Position numbers and translations under genes: made by a program | Notes under the pieces: model-generated | What the model was told of the DNA's origin: nothing | The model's input: the letters and a program-made list of their open reading frames with translations, nothing else | Database searches by the model: none | Shown here: positions 62,209-64,000 of the stretch, piece after piece | How the letters are laid out: every line of letters starts with the position of its first letter | Position numbering within the stretch: the first letter of the stretch is position 1 | From: Bdellovibrio sp. qaytius | GTDB taxonomy: Bacteria; Bdellovibrionota; Bdellovibrionia; Bdellovibrionales; Bdellovibrionaceae | Length of the DNA: 64,000 nucleotides | Direction of reading: 5' to 3' | NCBI GenBank assembly: GCA_004011035.1 | Contig: CP025734.1 | Span: 1,324,001-1,388,000, forward strand

Positions 62209-63540
62209 ATGTTTAAAAAATCACTTATCATTAGCATTGCATTTATCGTTCTTGCTGGCTGTACCCCAGGCTCGAGTTCATCAGGTATAGCAGATGCGGT
62301 TTATTCGCCTAAAAAAGAAGAACTCATCCAAGTTCAGCCCACAGCACAACCAGCACGTAGTTTACTTTATAAAAATGATACAACAGTCAGCTATTGTGAA
62401 TCTTCTTTAGATGGCACTCAAAATTACAGTGGTTATCGTGACAACAAACTTTATCCTTCAGCGTCAGTCTCAAAAGTTTTTTTAACAGCTTTTGCTTTAA
62501 GTCGTTTAGGCACTGATTACAAATTTATGCATGAATGGAAGTTACGTAAAAACGCCAACGGCACATTTGATGCGTATTTAAATTCAAATTTTGATCCAGT
62601 TTTTAATATCGAAAAAGCGCTGTATTCGATGGCGCAATTAAAACGTTCGGGTGTGGCCAATATCAGAAATCTTTATATTTCAAAATCAACACGCGTGTAT
62701 TTGTCAGTTTTAAATAACCCACACATCGAACTTGATTCGGTTCCGGTGAACACAGATCAATCGATTGATAATTTAAAACTTATTTTTAATTCAAATAATT
62801 GGGGTACTCAAACTGACCAAGCTCGTAAAAATGTAACTGATTTTTATGAACTTCAGGGTAAGTCGATTGATATCCCGTTAACATACTCTGTACAAAACGT
62901 TATTTTAGATTCAAATGGCCAAGCCGCGGCAAGCTTTGCCGGGGCTACCGTTTTAAATATTCAATCCACTTCGTTATTTCGTTATCTAAAAGAGATTAAT
63001 TTAAATTCAAACAACTACATGACTGATGCCTTATTTGCTTTGCTTGGTGGAGAGATGGCGTTTCGCCAATTTCAAAAAGACAAATTAGGTTTAGGCTTAG
63101 AATCACTAGTTATGAAAACAGGTTCAGGCTTACCCGTGACGATTAACGGTGAGCGTGTAGATAACAAAGCCACGTGTTTTTCAATTTTAAAGGTGATGCA
63201 TTTTATTAAGCTTGTCGCTGATCAAGCAAACCTTGATCTTGGATATATTTTATTAACGGCAGGTCTTGATCACGGTACGTATGAGACTGATTTAGCGATT
63301 AATAAATCAGTGGTGTTAAAAACGGGTCGTCTGTATGACGTACCAACTTTAAATTTAGCAGGTATTGTGTCGACACAAAAAGGCTTAATGGTATTTGGCT
63401 TTTTAGGTCACGATTTTTCAAACGAAGACGAAGCTGAAATGATGAGTAAGCGTGATGGTTTGCTCGGTGATTTATTAAACTTCTATAAAGAAAAACCTCT
63501 GTTTAAAACACTTCCGCAAAACGATATTTTCTTCTTATAA
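62209..63540 (+). CDS. S13-family (PBP4-type) D-Ala-D-Ala carboxypeptidase/endopeptidase lipoprotein
   Basis: The 443-residue protein has a lipobox ending VLAGC at Cys18, so it is membrane-anchored. All three penicilloyl-serine motifs are present: SVSK (Ser86, Lys89), SNN (267-269) and KTG (371-373), plus MKTGSGLPVTINGERV, the S13 signature. Only 181 residues separate SxxK from SxN, against about 244 in E. coli PBP4, so the extra domain of the classical enzyme is reduced or absent. Known Bdellovibrio enzymes of this simplified type cut prey cross-links and make prey cells round. A predatory role here is inference; self-wall remodelling is the alternative. Confidence 0.88.
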   Translation: MFKKSLIISIAFIVLAGCTPGSSSSGIADAVYSPKKEELIQVQPTAQPARSLLYKNDTTVSYCESSLDGTQNYSGYRDNKLYPSASVSKVFLTAFALSRLGTDYKFMHEWKLRKNANGTFDAYLNSNFDPVFNIEKALYSMAQLKRSGVANIRNLYISKSTRVYLSVLNNPHIELDSVPVNTDQSIDNLKLIFNSNNWGTQTDQARKNVTDFYELQGKSIDIPLTYSVQNVILDSNGQAAASFAGATVLNIQSTSLFRYLKEINLNSNNYMTDALFALLGGEMAFRQFQKDKLGLGLESLVMKTGSGLPVTINGERVDNKATCFSILKVMHFIKLVADQANLDLGYILLTAGLDHGTYETDLAINKSVVLKTGRLYDVPTLNLAGIVSTQKGLMVFGFLGHDFSNEDEAEMMSKRDGLLGDLLNFYKEKPLFKTLPQNDIFFL

Positions 63541-63635
63541 GGCTCTCTTTAAATTACAAATTTTACCTCATCGCACGAAATCAGTTTGCGTATAAATTGA
63601 TATTTATTTATAACCGTAGACTCTGAGGAGCCTAC

Positions 63636-64000
63636 ATGAAATCTATCTATCAAACGTTAATCGTATTGGCCGTTACTGGTTTTGTATCTCAAACATATGC
63701 TGCTTCATGCGCAGACGAGATCGAACGTGTTAAAAATGCGTGTTACGCAACGACTGGCCCAGTTGGAATGACGTTAGATTTTAAGGTTCGTTATATTACT
63801 GGCGGTTTCATCGGTGATTGTACAATGACTTGGAATGGCCACTCAGATACTGGTTCAGCCACAGTTTACTGTGATGGCCCAGTTCCTTCGCCACAGCCAG
63901 CGCCTACACCGGCACCTGCGCCTACGCCAAACCCAACACCGCAGCCGACTCCTACGCCAAATCCTGATCAAAACCCAGCACCCGCACCAAAAACATCTAC
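63636..64000 (+). CDS. secreted four-cysteine protein with Pro-rich tail (cut by window edge)
   Basis: The visible 121 residues have a signal peptide (cleavage after YAA at about residue 23), a domain of about 58 residues with four Cys spaced C-10-C-25-C-16-C, and a Pro/Ala/Thr-rich repeat tail (PAPTPAPAPTPNP and similar) running out of the window. The Cys domain parallels the small protein at 43792, so the two are probably paralogues; here a wall-spanning or spacer tail is added. GAGGAG lies 5 bases before the ATG. No family is recognised. Confidence 0.75.
   Translation, partial: MKSIYQTLIVLAVTGFVSQTYAASCADEIERVKNACYATTGPVGMTLDFKVRYITGGFIGDCTMTWNGHSDTGSATVYCDGPVPSPQPAPTPAPAPTPNPTPQPTPTPNPDQNPAPAPKTS

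Noticed and set aside
1-64000. CRISPR arrays, tRNA or rRNA genes and intact insertion sequences
   Set aside because: No regularly spaced direct repeats outside coding repeats, no cloverleaf-like segment and no transposase frame or terminal repeats were seen on reading.

Overview
The window reads as chromosomal DNA of a predatory or predator-related bacterium of the Bdellovibrionota, probably close to Pseudobdellovibrio/Bdellovibrio. The indications are an AT-rich genome with TTA-dominated leucine codons, two very large exported trimeric fibre-like proteins with self-cleaving C-terminal chaperone domains, an anchored S13 (PBP4-type) peptidoglycan hydrolase, many small secreted proteins, and densely packed genes with 1-13 bp overlaps. 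The assignment is inferred from gene content; there is no 16S gene to confirm it.

Layout. 1-4.2 kb: end-truncated HNH-type gene, alkyltransferase-like DNA repair protein, ArsC/Spx-like thiol protein, a GAF histidine kinase with its response regulator, and alanine dehydrogenase. 4.2-9.1 kb: a ComEC split into membrane and metallo-beta-lactamase proteins, a lipoprotein/LysM pair, and DprA. 9.1-9.4 kb: a gene-free stretch holding a strong candidate small RNA with the architecture of a CsrA/RsmA decoy, two upstream palindromes and a terminator. 9.4-20.6 kb: LptF/G permease, a pseudo-receiver protein, thioredoxin and glutaredoxin, assorted enzymes (GNAT, exported C26 amidotransferase-like, Dus, EVE, SDR, fumarase), then a zinc-ribbon/PcrA-tail-like protein next to a UvrD/Rep helicase. 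20.7-29.2 kb: two tandem fibre proteins of 1661 and about 1142 residues. 29.3-37.3 kb: a complete chemosensory operon (triple-PAS soluble MCP, CheA with receiver, CheW, CheB, CheR, Hpt with pseudo-receiver) on the minus strand. 37.6-43.6 kb: E2-like acyltransferase, pseudouridine synthase, BolA, YegD-type Hsp70, EttA and a P-loop kinase. 43.8-50.6 kb: small secreted proteins, the rod-shape operon mreC-mreD-mrdA-rodA without mreB, and PpiD. 50.7-52.3 kb: a ragged region with orphan genes and gene remnants. 52.3-64 kb: cytidine deaminase, Maf, a large pseudo-receiver protein, folE2, fur with a Fur box, uvrA with a reduced insertion domain, a DUF475 membrane protein, an EamA transporter, a ferredoxin reductase-like protein, an S13 lipoprotein and a truncated Pro-rich secreted protein.

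How the parts fit. Envelope biogenesis (LptF/G, Mre/Mrd/Rod, PpiD, LysM, S13), surface attachment (fibres) and signal processing (kinase pair, chemosensory array, three degenerate receivers) dominate. The sharpest unexplained signals are the structured RNA at 9.2 kb, the helicase-tail-like stand-alone protein at 18.2 kb, the fibre pair with a sigma-28-like promoter before the second gene, and a family of four-cysteine secreted proteins represented twice.
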